The translations under genes and the position numbers were made by a program. From NCBI GenBank assembly GCA_024742735.1, contig JANSXV010000001.1, positions 124,001-188,000 of the forward strand: DNA of 64,000 nucleotides. The letters run 5' to 3'. Origin of the DNA: Alphaproteobacteria bacterium (lineage in GTDB: Bacteria; Pseudomonadota; Alphaproteobacteria; Caulobacterales; Maricaulaceae). Within the stretch, counting starts at the first letter, position 1. The number at the start of each line of letters is the position of its first letter. Of the stretch, positions 37,530-47,500 are shown piece by piece. A model generated the notes under the pieces. The model was not told where the DNA came from, made no database searches, and worked only from the letters and a program-made list of their open reading frames with translations.

Positions 37530-38851
37530 CGCAAGCAGCCGCCCAGCAGAGCGCCGGCGGCGCCGGGCCGTTTTCCGGCTTTGAATTCATGCTGGCGATC
37601 CGCTACTTGCGCGCCCGGCGCAAGCAGGGCGGGGTGACGCTGATCTCGGTCATCTCGTTTGTCGGGATCATGCTGGCGGTGACCGCCCTGATCGCGGTGA
37701 TGAGCGTGATGAACGGCTTCCGCCATGAGCTGCTGACCCGTCTGCTCGGCGTTCAGCCCCATGTCTATGTCTACATGCCGGGCGACAGCCCGGTTGCTTC
37801 CGGCGACTTTGCAGACCAGATCCTCGCGCTCGACGATGTGCGCCAGGCCGGCCCGGTCGCCAGCGGCCAGGCTTTGGTGACGGCCGGGCGCAACGCCACC
37901 TTCGCGCAGGTCTCAGGCGTGCGGCCCCAGGACTTCGCCCGCTTTGATCTGATCACCGGCGCCAATGGTGCGCGCGAGGCTGGCGGCGGACTGATCCAGG
38001 GTTCGCTTGAAGGCTTCGGCGAGGGTCGCAATGGCGGCGACCGGATCGTCATCGGCTCGGCCATGGCGGCGACGCTGGGCGTGCGCGCCGGCGACGAGGT
38101 GACGCTGGTCTCACCGCGCGGCGCCTCCACGGTCCTGGGCGTGACGCCCCGGTCCAAGCGCTACACCGTCGCGGGCGTGCTGACCGTGGGCGTGCAGGAC
38201 CTGGATCAGATCCTGGTGTACATGCCGATCGAGCAGGCCGCCCTGTTCTTCAACCGGCCCGAGGACGGCGACTTCATCGATGTGCGCGTGGCTGATCCTG
38301 ATGCGCCGGACGCTGTGAAGGACGCGATCCGCGCCATCGCCCCGGACGGCACGCTGATCCTGGACTGGCGCGGCCAGAACCAGGCCTTCTGGAATGCCTT
38401 GCAGGTCGAGCGGGTCGCCATGCGGCTGATCATGATGATCATCGTGGCCATCGCCGCCATGAACATCATCTCCGGTCTCGTCATGCTGGTGAAGAACAAG
38501 ACCCGCGACATCGCCATTCTGCGCACCATGGGCGCCACGCGCGGGGCCATCACGCGCATCTTCCTGATCGCGGGCGCAGCCGTGGGTGTTCTGGGTACGG
38601 CGGCGGGCATCGTGCTGGGCCTTTTGGTCGTAGCGTTCATCGGCCCGATCCAGGATTTCGTCAGCTTCGTCAGCGGCGTGAACATCTTCGATCCCGAGGT
38701 CTATTCGCTCTATCGCCTGCCGGCGCGGCTGGACTGGGGCGAGGTTGTCTTCGTGGCCTTCTGGGGCTTCTTCACCGCGCTTCTGGCGACCTTGCCGCCC
38801 AGCTGGCGGGCGGGCCGCATCGATCCGGTGGAGGCGCTGCGCTATGAGTGA
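37526..38851 (+). CDS. Lipoprotein-releasing ABC transporter permease (LolC/LolE family)
   Basis: A 441-residue inner-membrane permease that extracts lipoproteins for LolA. The N-terminal [44 protein letters not shown]-type opening (quoted in part by the ORF as [16 protein letters not shown]) is diagnostic, followed by a ~200-residue periplasmic MacB-like domain. Three C-terminal helices contain [20 protein letters not shown] and [10 protein letters not shown], the coupling-helix region. Only one permease gene is present, suggesting a homodimeric LolF-like arrangement rather than LolC plus LolE. GTG start coupled to proS. Confidence 0.93.
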   Translation: MTQAAAQQSAGGAGPFSGFEFMLAIRYLRARRKQGGVTLISVISFVGIMLAVTALIAVMSVMNGFRHELLTRLLGVQPHVYVYMPGDSPVASGDFADQILALDDVRQAGPVASGQALVTAGRNATFAQVSGVRPQDFARFDLITGANGAREAGGGLIQGSLEGFGEGRNGGDRIVIGSAMAATLGVRAGDEVTLVSPRGASTVLGVTPRSKRYTVAGVLTVGVQDLDQILVYMPIEQAALFFNRPEDGDFIDVRVADPDAPDAVKDAIRAIAPDGTLILDWRGQNQAFWNALQVERVAMRLIMMIIVAIAAMNIISGLVMLVKNKTRDIAILRTMGATRGAITRIFLIAGAAVGVLGTAAGIVLGLLVVAFIGPIQDFVSFVSGVNIFDPEVYSLYRLPARLDWGEVVFVAFWGFFTALLATLPPSWRAGRIDPVEALRYE

Positions 38852-39545
38852 ACCGGTCCTGTCCCTGCGCGGCCTGAGCCGCATCTACGAGACCGAGGGC
38901 GAGCGCCTGGTGGTGCTGGACGGCGCGGACTTTGATCTCTTCCCCGGCGAGCTGGTCGGCCTGGTCGGGCCGTCTGGGTCGGGCAAGTCCTCGCTGCTGC
39001 ACGCCGCGGCGCTGCTGGAGAAGCCGACCGCCGGGTCCGTCACGATCGCCGGGCGCGATGCGCTCGCCTTGTCGGAAGCCCAGCGCACGGCCGTGCGGCG
39101 CAGCCAGATCGGCTTTGTCTATCAGTTCCACCATCTCATGCCGGAACTGGACGCTCTGGAGAATGTCGCCCTTCCGCGCCGGATCGCCGGCGCATCGGCG
39201 GCCCAGGCCAGGTCGGACGCGAAAGAGCGGCTGGTTTCGCTGGGCCTTGAAGGGCGCCTGAACCACCGGCCCGGCCAGCTCTCCGGCGGCGAGCAACAGC
39301 GCGTCGCCATCGCGCGGGCGCTTGTGAACCGTCCGGCCATCGTGCTGGCCGACGAGCCCACGGGCAATCTCGATCCGACCACGTCTGATCAGGTGTTCGC
39401 GGCGCTGGAGGCGGCGTGCCGGGAGGCCGGCGCCGCAGCGCTGATCGCGACGCACAACTTCGCGCTCGCCGAGCGCATGGACCGGGTTGTCACACTGAAG
39501 AACGGCGCCATCACGGCATGGGCCGGCGAGACCGAGCCCGCTTGA
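38844..39545 (+). CDS. lolD: Lipoprotein-releasing ABC transporter ATP-binding protein LolD
   Basis: A 233-residue ABC ATPase energising lipoprotein release. Walker A is [15 protein letters not shown], the Q-loop is [20 protein letters not shown] (typical of LolD), the signature is [16 protein letters not shown], Walker B is [13 protein letters not shown] and the H-loop is [14 protein letters not shown]. The ATG at 38844 overlaps the permease stop by eight bases; the ORF-track start lies in the permease gene. The SOS-like control region of the short ORF begins 11 bp after its stop. Confidence 0.97.
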   Translation: MSEPVLSLRGLSRIYETEGERLVVLDGADFDLFPGELVGLVGPSGSGKSSLLHAAALLEKPTAGSVTIAGRDALALSEAQRTAVRRSQIGFVYQFHHLMPELDALENVALPRRIAGASAAQARSDAKERLVSLGLEGRLNHRPGQLSGGEQQRVAIARALVNRPAIVLADEPTGNLDPTTSDQVFAALEAACREAGAAALIATHNFALAERMDRVVTLKNGAITAWAGETEPA

Positions 39546-39556
39546 GCCGGCTCCAA

Positions 39557-39571
39557 GTTCCTGTTCCGTTT
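39557..39571 (+). promoter_or_regulatory. LexA-like box A before the 30-aa ORF
   Basis: GTTCctgttccGTTT differs from the GTTC-N7-GTTC consensus by one base and shares the spacer ctgtt-c with the recA box (GTTCctgttgcGTTC). It lies about 30 bp upstream of the proposed -35 element. Confidence 0.65.
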
Positions 39572-39599
39572 CAGCTTTCCACAATTGATTCGAAACAGC

Positions 39600-39629
39600 T
39601 TGACGGTGAGAACAAAAGCAGAAAATATG
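39600..39629 (+). promoter_or_regulatory. Promoter of the 30-aa ORF (and possibly dnaE)
   Basis: TTGACG (39600-39605) is followed after 18 bp by AATATG (39624-39629) in an unusually A-rich stretch for this genome. LexA-like box B lies in the spacer and box C at the expected transcription start. The same TTGACG hexamer is the -35 of the lexA promoter. Confidence 0.6.
39610..39624 (+). promoter_or_regulatory. LexA-like box B
   Basis: GAACaaaagcaGAAA matches GAAC-N7-GAAC with one mismatch and is nearly the same as the second lexA box (GAACaaaaccgGAAA). It sits between the -35 and -10 hexamers, a typical repression position. Confidence 0.65.
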
Positions 39630-39634
39630 CAAGG

Positions 39635-39649
39635 GAACAAAACAGGAAT
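39635..39649 (+). promoter_or_regulatory. LexA-like box C
   Basis: GAACaaaacagGAAT, one mismatch from consensus, begins exactly 25 bp after box B. It would cover the transcription start. The half-site aacagGAA is shared with the recA operator read on the opposite strand (GAACgcaacagGAAC). Confidence 0.65.
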
Positions 39650-39685
39650 AAGCGCGCAGGCGCTTGTTCGATAGGGAGAAGTTCC

Positions 39686-39778
39686 ATGCGTGATTTTCTG
39701 CAAGACCTGACCTCCGCCGCCGTCATCCTGGGCTTCATGGGAGTCGCCCTGTCGCTCAGCGCAGCGTTCGCCGGCTGA
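39686..39778 (+). CDS. 30-residue single-span membrane peptide, SidA-like SOS division inhibitor candidate
   Basis: The ORF ([20 protein letters not shown]... ending SAAFAG) has a short charged N-terminus and one hydrophobic span of about 20 residues. The ATG has AGGGAGA eight bases upstream, one of the best ribosome sites in the window. Its promoter carries three one-mismatch LexA boxes. In Caulobacter crescentus, SidA is a 29-residue inner-membrane peptide induced by LexA loss that binds FtsW and delays division; as I recall it also lies next to dnaE. Size, topology, control and position fit, but homology at this length cannot be proved by eye. dnaE follows after 67 bp. Confidence 0.72.
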   Translation: MRDFLQDLTSAAVILGFMGVALSLSAAFAG

Positions 39779-39845
39779 CCGGGGCGCCTCGCGCGCGCTA
39801 GTCTGGGCGGGTATCGAATCGACGCGCCGCCCGGAGCCGCCGACC

Positions 39846-42800
39846 ATGGACGCCACGCCCTTCGTGCACCTGCGCGTGCGCTCGCCCTATTCGCTGCTGG
39901 AAGGGGCGATCCGTATCAAGGAGACCGCCGAGCTGTGCAAGGCGCTCTCCATGCCGGCCGCCGCGCTTACGGACACCAATAATCTGTTCGGTGCGCTGGA
40001 GTTTTCCGAGGTGCTGTCAGGCGAGGGCGTGCAGCCCATCATCGGCTGCACGCTGTCGGTCCAGCTGGAGCCGCCGCGCCCTGGGGACCGGTCCTCGCCG
40101 GACGGAACTTTGGTGCTGCTGGCCCAGAACGAGGCCGGTTACGCCAATCTCATGAAGCTGTCCTCAGCGGCCTATCTGGAGGTCGGCGCCACGGACGAGG
40201 CGCACATCTCCATCGAGCGCGCCCTGGAGCACAATGACGGGCTGATTTGCCTGACCGGCGGCCATGACGGCGCGCTCAACCGGCTGGTCTGCGCGGGCCG
40301 GACCGGTCCGGCTGATGCGCTCCTGGACCGGCTGCAGGCCGCCTTTGGCGACCGGCTCTACCTGGAGCTCCAGCGCCATGGCCGCGCCGACGACGTGACG
40401 GCGGAAGACTATCTGATCGATCGCGCTTACGGGCGCGGCCTGCCCATCGTGGCGACGAACGAGCCGCACTTCCCCAGGCCCGAGCTCTACGGCGCCCATG
40501 ACGCCCTGCTGTGCATCGCCGAAGGCGCCTATGTCAGCCAGGAGGACCGGCGCAAGCTGACCCCGGAGCATGACTTCAAGTCCGGCGGAGCCATGGCGGA
40601 GCGCTTCAGCGATCTGCCTGAGGCCATCGAGACGACTTTGGAGATCGCCCAGCGCTGCGCCTTCCGGCCGCGCACGGCTGATCCGATCCTGCCGCGCTTC
40701 CCGACCGCGGGAGACCGGGACGAAGCTGAAGAGCTCGTCGTGCGCGCCCGCGAGGGCCTGGAGGCGCGCCTGGCCAAGGTCGAGGCGGCCGCTCCGCGCG
40801 AGGACTATGAGACTCGGCTGGAATACGAGCTGAAGATCATCAAGGAAATGGGCTTTCCCGGCTATTTCCTGATCGTGTCGGACTTCATCCAGTGGGCGAA
40901 GGCGAACGATATTCCGGTCGGGCCGGGGCGGGGTTCGGGCGCGGGCTCTCTGGTGGCCTGGTCGCTGACCATCACCGATCTGGATCCGCTGCGCTTCGGT
41001 CTGCTGTTCGAGCGCTTCCTCAATCCAGAACGCGTATCCATGCCCGACTTCGACGTGGACTTCTGCCAGGACCGGCGTGGGGAGGTGATCCGCTACGTCA
41101 AGGACCGCTATGGCTCCGACCGCGTGGCCCAGATCATTACGTTCGGCACGCTGCAGGCTCGGGCCGTGGTGCGCGACGTGGGCCGGGTGCTCCAGCTGCC
41201 CTTCGGTCTGGTCGACCGGATCGCCAAGCTGGTTCCGAACAATCCAGCCCAGCCCACGACGCTGGCCGAAGCGGTGAAGATCGAACCGAAGATCGGCCAG
41301 ATGCGCGAGGAGGACCCGCTCGTCGATCGCTTGCTCGAAGTGGCGCTGCAGCTGGAGGGCATGTTCCGCAATGCCTCCACCCACGCTGCGGGCGTGGTGA
41401 TCGGCGACCGGCCTCTGACCGAGCTGGTCCCGCTTTATCAGGACCCGCGCTCCGATCTGCCCGCGACCCAGTTCAACATGAAATGGGTCGAGCCGGCCGG
41501 CCTGGTGAAGTTCGACTTCCTGGGTCTGAAAACTCTCACCGTGATCGCCCGGGCGCTGAACTATATCGAGAGCGCCGGGGAGGAACGGCCCGATCTCGAC
41601 ACGCTGGGCTTTGACGATCCCGCGACCTATGAGCTTCTGTCCTCCGGCGCGTCCATCGGGGTGTTCCAGCTGGAAAGCTCAGGCATGCGCGACACGCTGC
41701 GCAAGCTGAAGCCGGACACGATCGAGGATGTGATCGCGCTGATCTCGCTCTACCGCCCCGGTCCGATGAAGAATATCGACGTCTATGTCGACCGGAAGTT
41801 CGGCAGGGCCGAGCCCGATTACCTGCACCCTGATCTGGAGCCGATCCTGAAGGAGACCTTCGGGGTCATCATCTACCAGGAACAGGTGATGCAGATCGCC
41901 CAGATTCTGTCCGGATACTCGCTGGGTGAAGCCGACTTGCTGCGCCGGGCCATGGGCAAGAAGAAGCCCGAGGAGATGGCCAAGCAGCGCGTCCGCTTCC
42001 AGGAAGGCGCTGAAGAACGCGGCGTGGACAAGGCCAAGGCGTCCTACATTTTCGATCTGGTGGCCGAATTCGCGGGCTACGGCTTCAACAAGTCCCACGC
42101 CGCAGCCTACGCCATGATCGCCTACCAGACCGGCTGGTTGAAGGCGAACCATCCGGTGGCCTTCATGGCCGCTCTGATGAGCCTGGACTCCGCCAACACC
42201 GACAAGCTCGCCGTCTTCTTCCAGGAAGCCCGGCGCATGGGGCTGGAGGTTCTGCCGCCCGACGTGAACGCGTCCGAAGCCGACTTCTCGGTGGAGGAGG
42301 GCAAGATCCGCTATGCGCTCGGCGCGATCCGCAATGTCGGCTTCGCGGCCATGGAGCATGTCGCGTCGGTGCGCCGTGAGGGCGGGCCCTTCAAGGATCT
42401 GTTCGATTTCGCCGAGCGGGTTGATCCGCGCCAGATCAACAAGCGCGCGTTCGAGAACCTGGCCCGGTCCGGCGCCTTCGACAGCCTCGAGCCAGACCGG
42501 GCGCGGGCGCTCGCGGCGGCGGAGACGCTGATCGCCATGGCCCAGAAGGCCGCCGAGGAGCGCGAAAGCGCCCAGGTCTCCCTGTTCGGCGGCCCGGCTG
42601 AAGGCGGTGGATCGGGGCTGGCTCGGCCGACCTTGCCCGATATCGAACCCTGGGACCCGGTGCGGCGCCTCGATGAAGAGCTCGCCGCCGTCGGCTTCTA
42701 CCTGTCCGGCCACCCGCTGGATGAGATGCGCGCCTCGCTCGCCCGGCGCGGCGTGGCGCTGTTCGCAGAGCTGCCCGCCAAGGCGGCGGAGGGCGCGCGG

Positions 42801-43295
42801 GCTGCCCGTCTGGCCGCGGTCGTGCGGCGCAAGCAGGAGAAGGTCTCCCGGCGCTCAGGCGAGAAGTTCGCCTTCGTGACCCTGTCCGATCCGTCCGGCG
42901 AGTTCGAGGCGCTGGTTCCTCCCAAAGTTCTGCGCGAGGTGCGCGAGGTGATGGAGCCGGGCTCGGCGGTCATGATCAACGCGAAGATTGAGGAACAGGA
43001 GGAGGGGCTGCGCCTGATCGTCGACGGGGCCGACCTGATCGATCCGTTTGCGGCCGAGCACGCCGGGGAAGGGCTGAAGATCCATATCTGCGATGTCGCC
43101 GCTCTGGACGGCGTGCGCAAGCGCATGGAGCGCGCCGATGAGCGCGAGGGCGCGCGCGGCGGCGTGCATTTAGTTGTACCGCTCGCCGATGGGCGCATGG
43201 CGGAGATCCGCCTGCCGGGGCGGCACGCCATCGATCCGGCCGCCCGCGCGGCGATAAAGGCGGTGGCCGGGGTGGACGCGGTCGAGCAGCTCTAG
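39846..43295 (+). CDS. dnaE: DNA polymerase III alpha subunit
   Basis: The replicative polymerase, 1149 residues. An N-terminal PHP domain opens [21 protein letters not shown]. The polymerase core has [16 protein letters not shown] and [18 protein letters not shown], the latter with catalytic Asp residues, and a further Asp likely lies near [12 protein letters not shown]. The tandem HhH region and an OB domain ([16 protein letters not shown]) follow, with a tail ending VDAVEQL. This is the DnaE1 type, not the error-prone DnaE2/ImuC, judging from the PHP N-terminus and length. The 67-bp gap to the short ORF means transcripts from the SOS-like promoter could extend into dnaE; no other clear promoter is seen. 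Confidence 0.97.
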   Translation: MDATPFVHLRVRSPYSLLEGAIRIKETAELCKALSMPAAALTDTNNLFGALEFSEVLSGEGVQPIIGCTLSVQLEPPRPGDRSSPDGTLVLLAQNEAGYANLMKLSSAAYLEVGATDEAHISIERALEHNDGLICLTGGHDGALNRLVCAGRTGPADALLDRLQAAFGDRLYLELQRHGRADDVTAEDYLIDRAYGRGLPIVATNEPHFPRPELYGAHDALLCIAEGAYVSQEDRRKLTPEHDFKSGGAMAERFSDLPEAIETTLEIAQRCAFRPRTADPILPRFPTAGDRDEAEELVVRAREGLEARLAKVEAAAPREDYETRLEYELKIIKEMGFPGYFLIVSDFIQWAKANDIPVGPGRGSGAGSLVAWSLTITDLDPLRFGLLFERFLNPERVSMPDFDVDFCQDRRGEVIRYVKDRYGSDRVAQIITFGTLQARAVVRDVGRVLQLPFGLVDRIAKLVPNNPAQPTTLAEAVKIEPKIGQMREEDPLVDRLLEVALQLEGMFRNASTHAAGVVIGDRPLTELVPLYQDPRSDLPATQFNMKWVEPAGLVKFDFLGLKTLTVIARALNYIESAGEERPDLDTLGFDDPATYELLSSGASIGVFQLESSGMRDTLRKLKPDTIEDVIALISLYRPGPMKNIDVYVDRKFGRAEPDYLHPDLEPILKETFGVIIYQEQVMQIAQILSGYSLGEADLLRRAMGKKKPEEMAKQRVRFQEGAEERGVDKAKASYIFDLVAEFAGYGFNKSHAAAYAMIAYQTGWLKANHPVAFMAALMSLDSANTDKLAVFFQEARRMGLEVLPPDVNASEADFSVEEGKIRYALGAIRNVGFAAMEHVASVRREGGPFKDLFDFAERVDPRQINKRAFENLARSGAFDSLEPDRARALAAAETLIAMAQKAAEERESAQVSLFGGPAEGGGSGLARPTLPDIEPWDPVRRLDEELAAVGFYLSGHPLDEMRASLARRGVALFAELPAKAAEGARAARLAAVVRRKQEKVSRRSGEKFAFVTLSDPSGEFEALVPPKVLREVREVMEPGSAVMINAKIEEQEEGLRLIVDGADLIDPFAAEHAGEGLKIHICDVAALDGVRKRMERADEREGARGGVHLVVPLADGRMAEIRLPGRHAIDPAARAAIKAVAGVDAVEQL

Positions 43296-43328
43296 ACAGC
43301 GTCTCCGGCGGCGGATTTCCCCCGGTTT

Positions 43329-43349
43329 CGCCTCACCTGCGCTGAGGCG
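43329..43349 (+). terminator. Hairpin after dnaE
   Basis: CGCCTCA (43329-43335) and TGAGGCG (43343-43349) form a 7-bp stem with a 7-nt loop, 33 bp after the dnaE stop. There is no T-tract. It is well placed to end dnaE transcripts before the rpsB promoter, but termination is uncertain. Confidence 0.35.
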
Positions 43350-43360
43350 CGCGCCAGCGC

Positions 43361-43389
43361 TTGCAGCCTGGCGTCATGACCCGTATAAG
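43361..43389 (+). promoter_or_regulatory. rpsB operon promoter
   Basis: TTGCAG (43361-43366) and TATAAG (43384-43389) with a 17-bp spacer form one of the best sigma70-type promoters in the window. Transcription would leave a GC-rich leader of about 135 nt before rpsB, long enough for feedback by S2; no known leader motif is recognised. Confidence 0.65.
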
Positions 43390-43530
43390 CGCGCGCAATC
43401 CCGCACGCGGAGCTATCGGCGCCTGATGGTCAGGCGTCGCTCCGGTGCCGCGTCCATCTCCGACCCGCTCCGGCGGGGAAGGCTGGCCGGCTCCGCTCCG
43501 TGGAGGCCAACCGGAAAAGGAAACACATCG

Positions 43531-44403
43531 ATGGCTCTCCCTGAATTCTCCATGCGCCAGCTGCTCGAGGCTGGCTGTCACTTCGGTCACCAGACCCACC
43601 GCTGGAACCCGAAGATGAAGTCTTTCATCTTCGGCGAGCGCGCCAACATTCACATCATCGACCTGTCCCAGACCGTGCCGCTGTTGCACCAGGCTCTGGT
43701 GAAGGTCCGCGAGGTGGCCGCTTCCGGCGGCCGTGTGCTGTTCGTGGGCACCAAGCGTCAGGCGTCCGAGCCGATCGCGGCTGCCGCCCAGCGCTGCGCC
43801 CAGTACTACATGAACCATCGCTGGCTCGGCGGCACGCTGACCAACTGGCAGACCATCTCCAAGTCCATCGGCCGCCTGCGTGAGCTGGAAGGCCTGCTGG
43901 ACGCCCAGGGCGGTCCGACCGGACTGACCAAGAAGGAAATCCTGATGCTCTCGCGCGAGCGTGAGAAGCTTGAGCGTTCGCTCGGCGGCATCAAGGAGAT
44001 GGGCGGCACGCCGGACCTGATGGTCGTGATCGACACCAACAAGGAAGCGATCGCGATTCAGGAAGCCAAGCGCCTGAGCATCCCGGTCGTGGCCGTGGTC
44101 GACACCAACTGCGATCCCGATCCGATCGATTTCCCGATCCCGGGCAATGACGACGCGGCGCGCGCCATTGCGCTGTATTGCGACCTGATCGCCGATGCGG
44201 TCCTGGACGGCATCTCCGACAGCCAGGCGGCTCTGGGTATGGATCTGGGCGAAAGCGAAGCGCCTAGCCCGGAAGCCTTGGGCGTGACCGAAGCCGCTGA
44301 AGCCGCCCCGGCGGAAGAGGCGCCGGCCGAACCTGCCAAGGCTGAGGAAGCGCCGGCCGAGGAAGCCGCGCCCGTCGCCGAAGAAGAGACCAAGTCGGAA
44401 TAA
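43531..44403 (+). CDS. rpsB: 30S ribosomal protein S2
   Basis: A 290-residue S2. The start at [21 protein letters not shown] is the family N-terminus with AAAAGGAAA upstream; the ORF-track start lies in the leader. Hallmarks are [44 protein letters not shown] and [12 protein letters not shown]. After residue ~240 comes an acidic Ala/Pro/Glu-rich extension ([20 protein letters not shown]) common in Alphaproteobacteria. First gene of the rpsB-tsf-pyrH-frr block. Confidence 0.98.
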   Translation: MALPEFSMRQLLEAGCHFGHQTHRWNPKMKSFIFGERANIHIIDLSQTVPLLHQALVKVREVAASGGRVLFVGTKRQASEPIAAAAQRCAQYYMNHRWLGGTLTNWQTISKSIGRLRELEGLLDAQGGPTGLTKKEILMLSREREKLERSLGGIKEMGGTPDLMVVIDTNKEAIAIQEAKRLSIPVVAVVDTNCDPDPIDFPIPGNDDAARAIALYCDLIADAVLDGISDSQAALGMDLGESEAPSPEALGVTEAAEAAPAEEAPAEPAKAEEAPAEEAAPVAEEETKSE

Positions 44404-44440
44404 AACCGACGCCTCCCCAGCGTTTTACAGGAGACCTACC

Positions 44441-45382
44441 ATGGCTCAGATCACCGCTTCGCTCGTCAAGGAGCTTCGCGAAAAGACCGGCGCCGGCATG
44501 ATGGACGCCAAGAAGGCGCTCGTCGAAGTCGACGGCGACATGGACGCGGCCATCGACTGGCTGCGCAAGAAGGGCCTGGCGAAGGCCGCGAAGAAGGCTG
44601 ACCGCGTCGCGGCGGAAGGTCTGGTGGCGGTGACCGCTGTCGAGCGCGGAAACGGCATGGCCGCCGCCGCGCTCGAGGTGAATTCCGAGACCGATTTCGT
44701 GGCCCGCAACGAGCTGTTCCAGAATGCGGTCTCCGAGATCGCCACGCTCGCCGTCGACGCCCCGGAAACCGAGGCTCTGCTCGCTGCGAAGATGGCGAAC
44801 GGGTCGTCTGTTTCGGACACCATGACGAATCTCATCGCCACGATCGGCGAGAACATGTCCGTGCGCCGCGCCTCGGCCCTGGCCGTCGATCCCGGCGTTG
44901 TGGCCGCCTATGTCCACAACGCCTCGGCCGAGAATATGGGCAAGATCGGCGTTCTGATCGCGCTGAAATCCGAGGGCGACAAGGCTGTGCTGGCTGAAAT
45001 CGGCCGCAAGATCGCCATGCACGTCGCCGCTGCATCTCCGGCTGCGGCTGTTGCGATCACGGAATCTGAAGTGGACCAGGCCATCGTCCAGAAAGAGCGC
45101 GACGTTTTCGCCGACCAGGCCCGCCAGTCCGGCAAGCCGGAGAACATCGTTGAAAAGATGGTCGAAGGCCGTCTGCGCAAGTTCTACGAAGAAGTTGTCC
45201 TCCTCAAGCAGGCCTTCGTGTTCGACCCGGACAAGTCCGTGGCCGACGCGCTGAAGGCCGCCGAAGCCGACGCCGGCGCCCCGATCGAGCTGACCGGCTT
45301 CGTACGCATGGTTCTGGGCGAAGGCATCGAGAAGAAAGAAGAAGACTTTGCGGCTGAAGTCGCCGCCGCCGTGAAAGGCTAG
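44441..45382 (+). CDS. tsf: Elongation factor Ts
   Basis: EF-Ts recycles EF-Tu-GDP. The 313-residue product has the UBA-like N-terminus ([22 protein letters not shown], shown in part), the core [11 protein letters not shown] equivalent [15 protein letters not shown], and the dimerisation domain with [24 protein letters not shown] precedes the ATG and 37 bp separate it from rpsB, so the two are co-transcribed. Confidence 0.98.
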   Translation: MAQITASLVKELREKTGAGMMDAKKALVEVDGDMDAAIDWLRKKGLAKAAKKADRVAAEGLVAVTAVERGNGMAAAALEVNSETDFVARNELFQNAVSEIATLAVDAPETEALLAAKMANGSSVSDTMTNLIATIGENMSVRRASALAVDPGVVAAYVHNASAENMGKIGVLIALKSEGDKAVLAEIGRKIAMHVAAASPAAAVAITESEVDQAIVQKERDVFADQARQSGKPENIVEKMVEGRLRKFYEEVVLLKQAFVFDPDKSVADALKAAEADAGAPIELTGFVRMVLGEGIEKKEEDFAAEVAAAVKG

Positions 45383-45424
45383 ACTGCGCCCGCCTTCTGA
45401 TTCGATGCATTGGGGAGGGGCCCT

Positions 45425-46165
45425 GTGAGCCAGACTGAGACCACCGGAAAGCCGAAGGGGCGTTTCAAGCGCGTTCTTCTGAAAGTCTCCGGTGAAGCGC
45501 TCATGGGCGCCCAGCCCTACGGCATCGATATGGAGACCGCAGACCGCATCGCAGGCGAGGTGAGCGCGGCGGTCGCCGCCGGGTACGAGATGTGCCTCGT
45601 AATCGGCGGCGGGAATATCTTCCGCGGCCTCTCGGCTGCGGCCAAGGGCATGGACCGGGCCGCGGCCGACTATATGGGCATGCTGGCCACGATCATGAAT
45701 GCGCTGGCCATGCAAACCGCCTTGGAGCGCCAGGGCGTGTCCACCCGGGTCCAGTCCGCAATTCCGATGACCACGGTGTGCGAGCCCTATATTCGCCGCC
45801 GCGCCATTCGGCATATGGAAAAGGGCCGGGTCGTGATCTTCGCGGCCGGAACGGGCAATCCTTTCTTCACGACCGACACCGCCGCCGCTCTGCGCGCTGC
45901 GGAAATGGGCTGCGATGCGCTGTTCAAAGGCACCGGCGTTGATGGCGTCTATGACAGTGACCCGCGGACGAACCCGGACGCGGAGCGGTTTGAAACCCTT
46001 GACTACATGGACGTTCTGGCGCGCGATCTGAAAGTCATGGACGCTTCGGCCGTCACCTTGATGCGCGACAATCAGATCCCGATCGTGGTGTTCAATATCC
46101 GCGAGACCGGACGTCTGGCGCAGGTGCTCGACGGTGAAGGCGTCTGCACGGTGGTGGGCGGCTGA
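45425..46165 (+). CDS. pyrH: UMP kinase
   Basis: Hexameric amino-acid-kinase-fold enzyme phosphorylating UMP to UDP. The start is taken as the GTG at 45425 ([15 protein letters not shown]), preceded by GGAGGGG; the ORF-track TTG overlaps that ribosome site. The 246 residues contain [64 protein letters not shown] and [15 protein letters not shown]. Lies between tsf and frr, the canonical order. Confidence 0.97.
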   Translation: MSQTETTGKPKGRFKRVLLKVSGEALMGAQPYGIDMETADRIAGEVSAAVAAGYEMCLVIGGGNIFRGLSAAAKGMDRAAADYMGMLATIMNALAMQTALERQGVSTRVQSAIPMTTVCEPYIRRRAIRHMEKGRVVIFAAGTGNPFFTTDTAAALRAAEMGCDALFKGTGVDGVYDSDPRTNPDAERFETLDYMDVLARDLKVMDASAVTLMRDNQIPIVVFNIRETGRLAQVLDGEGVCTVVGG

Positions 46166-46189
46166 ACCGCCCCGCCCTTGGAGGAAAGA

Positions 46190-46747
46190 ATGGCCGATTA
46201 CGATCTCAAGGACCTCAAGCGCCGCATGGACGGCGCGGTCGACAGCCTGAAGAAGGAATTCTCCGGTTTGCGCACGGGCCGCGCGTCCGCCGGGCTGCTC
46301 GATCCCATCAGGGTCGACGCCTACGGCTCCCCGACGCCGATCACGCAGGTCGCGACCGTCACTACGCCCGAGCCGCGCATGATCACGGTTCAGGTCTGGG
46401 ACCACAGCCTGTCCGGCGCGGTGGAGAAGGCGATCCGCAATTCCTCACTGGGCCTCAACCCGGTCTCCGAGGGCGCCACCCTGCGCATACCGATCCCGCC
46501 GCTGAATGAAGAGCGCCGCGCAGAACTGGCCAAGACCGCCAGCTCCTACGCCGAGAACGCCCGTATCGCCGTACGCAATGTGCGCCGGGACGGCATGGAC
46601 GCGCTCAAGCGCGCCGAGAAGGACGGCGACATCAGCGAGGACGAGCACAAGAAGCAGTCCGACCTCGTCCAGAAGGCGACCGACGCCAAGATCGCCGAGA
46701 TTGACGAGATGCTGAAGACCAAGCAGGACGAGATCACCCAGGTCTAG
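46190..46747 (+). CDS. frr: Ribosome recycling factor
   Basis: RRF splits post-termination ribosomes with EF-G. The 185-residue length is standard. The start is [16 protein letters not shown] with GGAGGAAAG upstream (the ORF-track TTG lies in that site). Family motifs are [70 protein letters not shown] and EDEHKKQSD. Confidence 0.98.
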   Translation: MADYDLKDLKRRMDGAVDSLKKEFSGLRTGRASAGLLDPIRVDAYGSPTPITQVATVTTPEPRMITVQVWDHSLSGAVEKAIRNSSLGLNPVSEGATLRIPIPPLNEERRAELAKTASSYAENARIAVRNVRRDGMDALKRAEKDGDISEDEHKKQSDLVQKATDAKIAEIDEMLKTKQDEITQV

Positions 46748-46786
46748 ACGGCCCGAGAGGCGGCCAGGATCGAAGAGGCGCACGCC

Positions 46787-47500
46787 ATGGCCGACGACGC
46801 AGCCGAGAGTGCGGTCCCCCGTCACGTGGCGATCATCATGGACGGCAATGGCCGTTGGGCGAAGTCGCGCGGCCGTCCGCGCGCATTCGGTCACCATGCA
46901 GGCGTTGAAGCCGTGCGCCGGACCGTGCGCGCGGCGGGCGACGCCGGGATCGAGGCGCTGACATTGTTCAGCTTCTCGACGGAAAACTGGCGCCGCCCGG
47001 TGGAGGAGGTCGACGCGCTGTTCGACCTTTTACGCCGCTATGTGGACACTGACCTGGACCGGCTGCACGGCGAGGGCGTGCGCGTGCGCATGATCGGACG
47101 CCGGGAAGGCCTGTCGAAGGATCTGCTGGCGATCATTCATCGCGCCGAGACCCGCACGGCCTCCAATGACCGCTTCGACCTGATCATCGCGTTCAATTAT
47201 GGCGGGCGTGACGAGCTGGTGCGCGCTGTTCAGCGCGCTGCCGACGGGCCGGGCGGGCTTGATGGGCTCGATGAAGCTGGATTTGCGCAGTGCCTGGACA
47301 CAGCGGGGCTGCCGGATCCCGATCTGGTGATCCGCACCAGTGGAGAGCATCGCATCTCAAATTTTCTGCTCTGGCAGGCCGCCTATGCCGAGCTGTATTT
47401 CACCGACGTGCTGTGGCCGGACTTCGGCGAGGCTGAATTGCGCGCCGCCCTGGTCGAGTACGCCCGCCGGGAGCGGCGCTATGGCGCGGTCAAGTCCTGA
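46787..47500 (+). CDS. uppS: Isoprenyl transferase (undecaprenyl diphosphate synthase)
   Basis: A cis-prenyltransferase adding IPP units to FPP to make the C55 carrier for peptidoglycan and O-antigen. The 237 residues show HVAIIMDGNGRWAKSRG with the catalytic Asp, GHHAGVEAVRRTV, LTLFSFSTENWRRP, IAFNYGGRDE, PDLVIRTSGEHRISNFLLWQ and ELYFTDVLWPDF. It uses product from the ispA/dxs cluster at 9826. Its 3' end overlaps cdsA by 20 bp. Confidence 0.98.
   Translation: MADDAAESAVPRHVAIIMDGNGRWAKSRGRPRAFGHHAGVEAVRRTVRAAGDAGIEALTLFSFSTENWRRPVEEVDALFDLLRRYVDTDLDRLHGEGVRVRMIGRREGLSKDLLAIIHRAETRTASNDRFDLIIAFNYGGRDELVRAVQRAADGPGGLDGLDEAGFAQCLDTAGLPDPDLVIRTSGEHRISNFLLWQAAYAELYFTDVLWPDFGEAELRAALVEYARRERRYGAVKS

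Noticed and set aside
44264-46405. 713-codon minus-strand ORF across rpsB, tsf and pyrH
   Set aside because: Spans three certain genes on the other strand and has no family motif.
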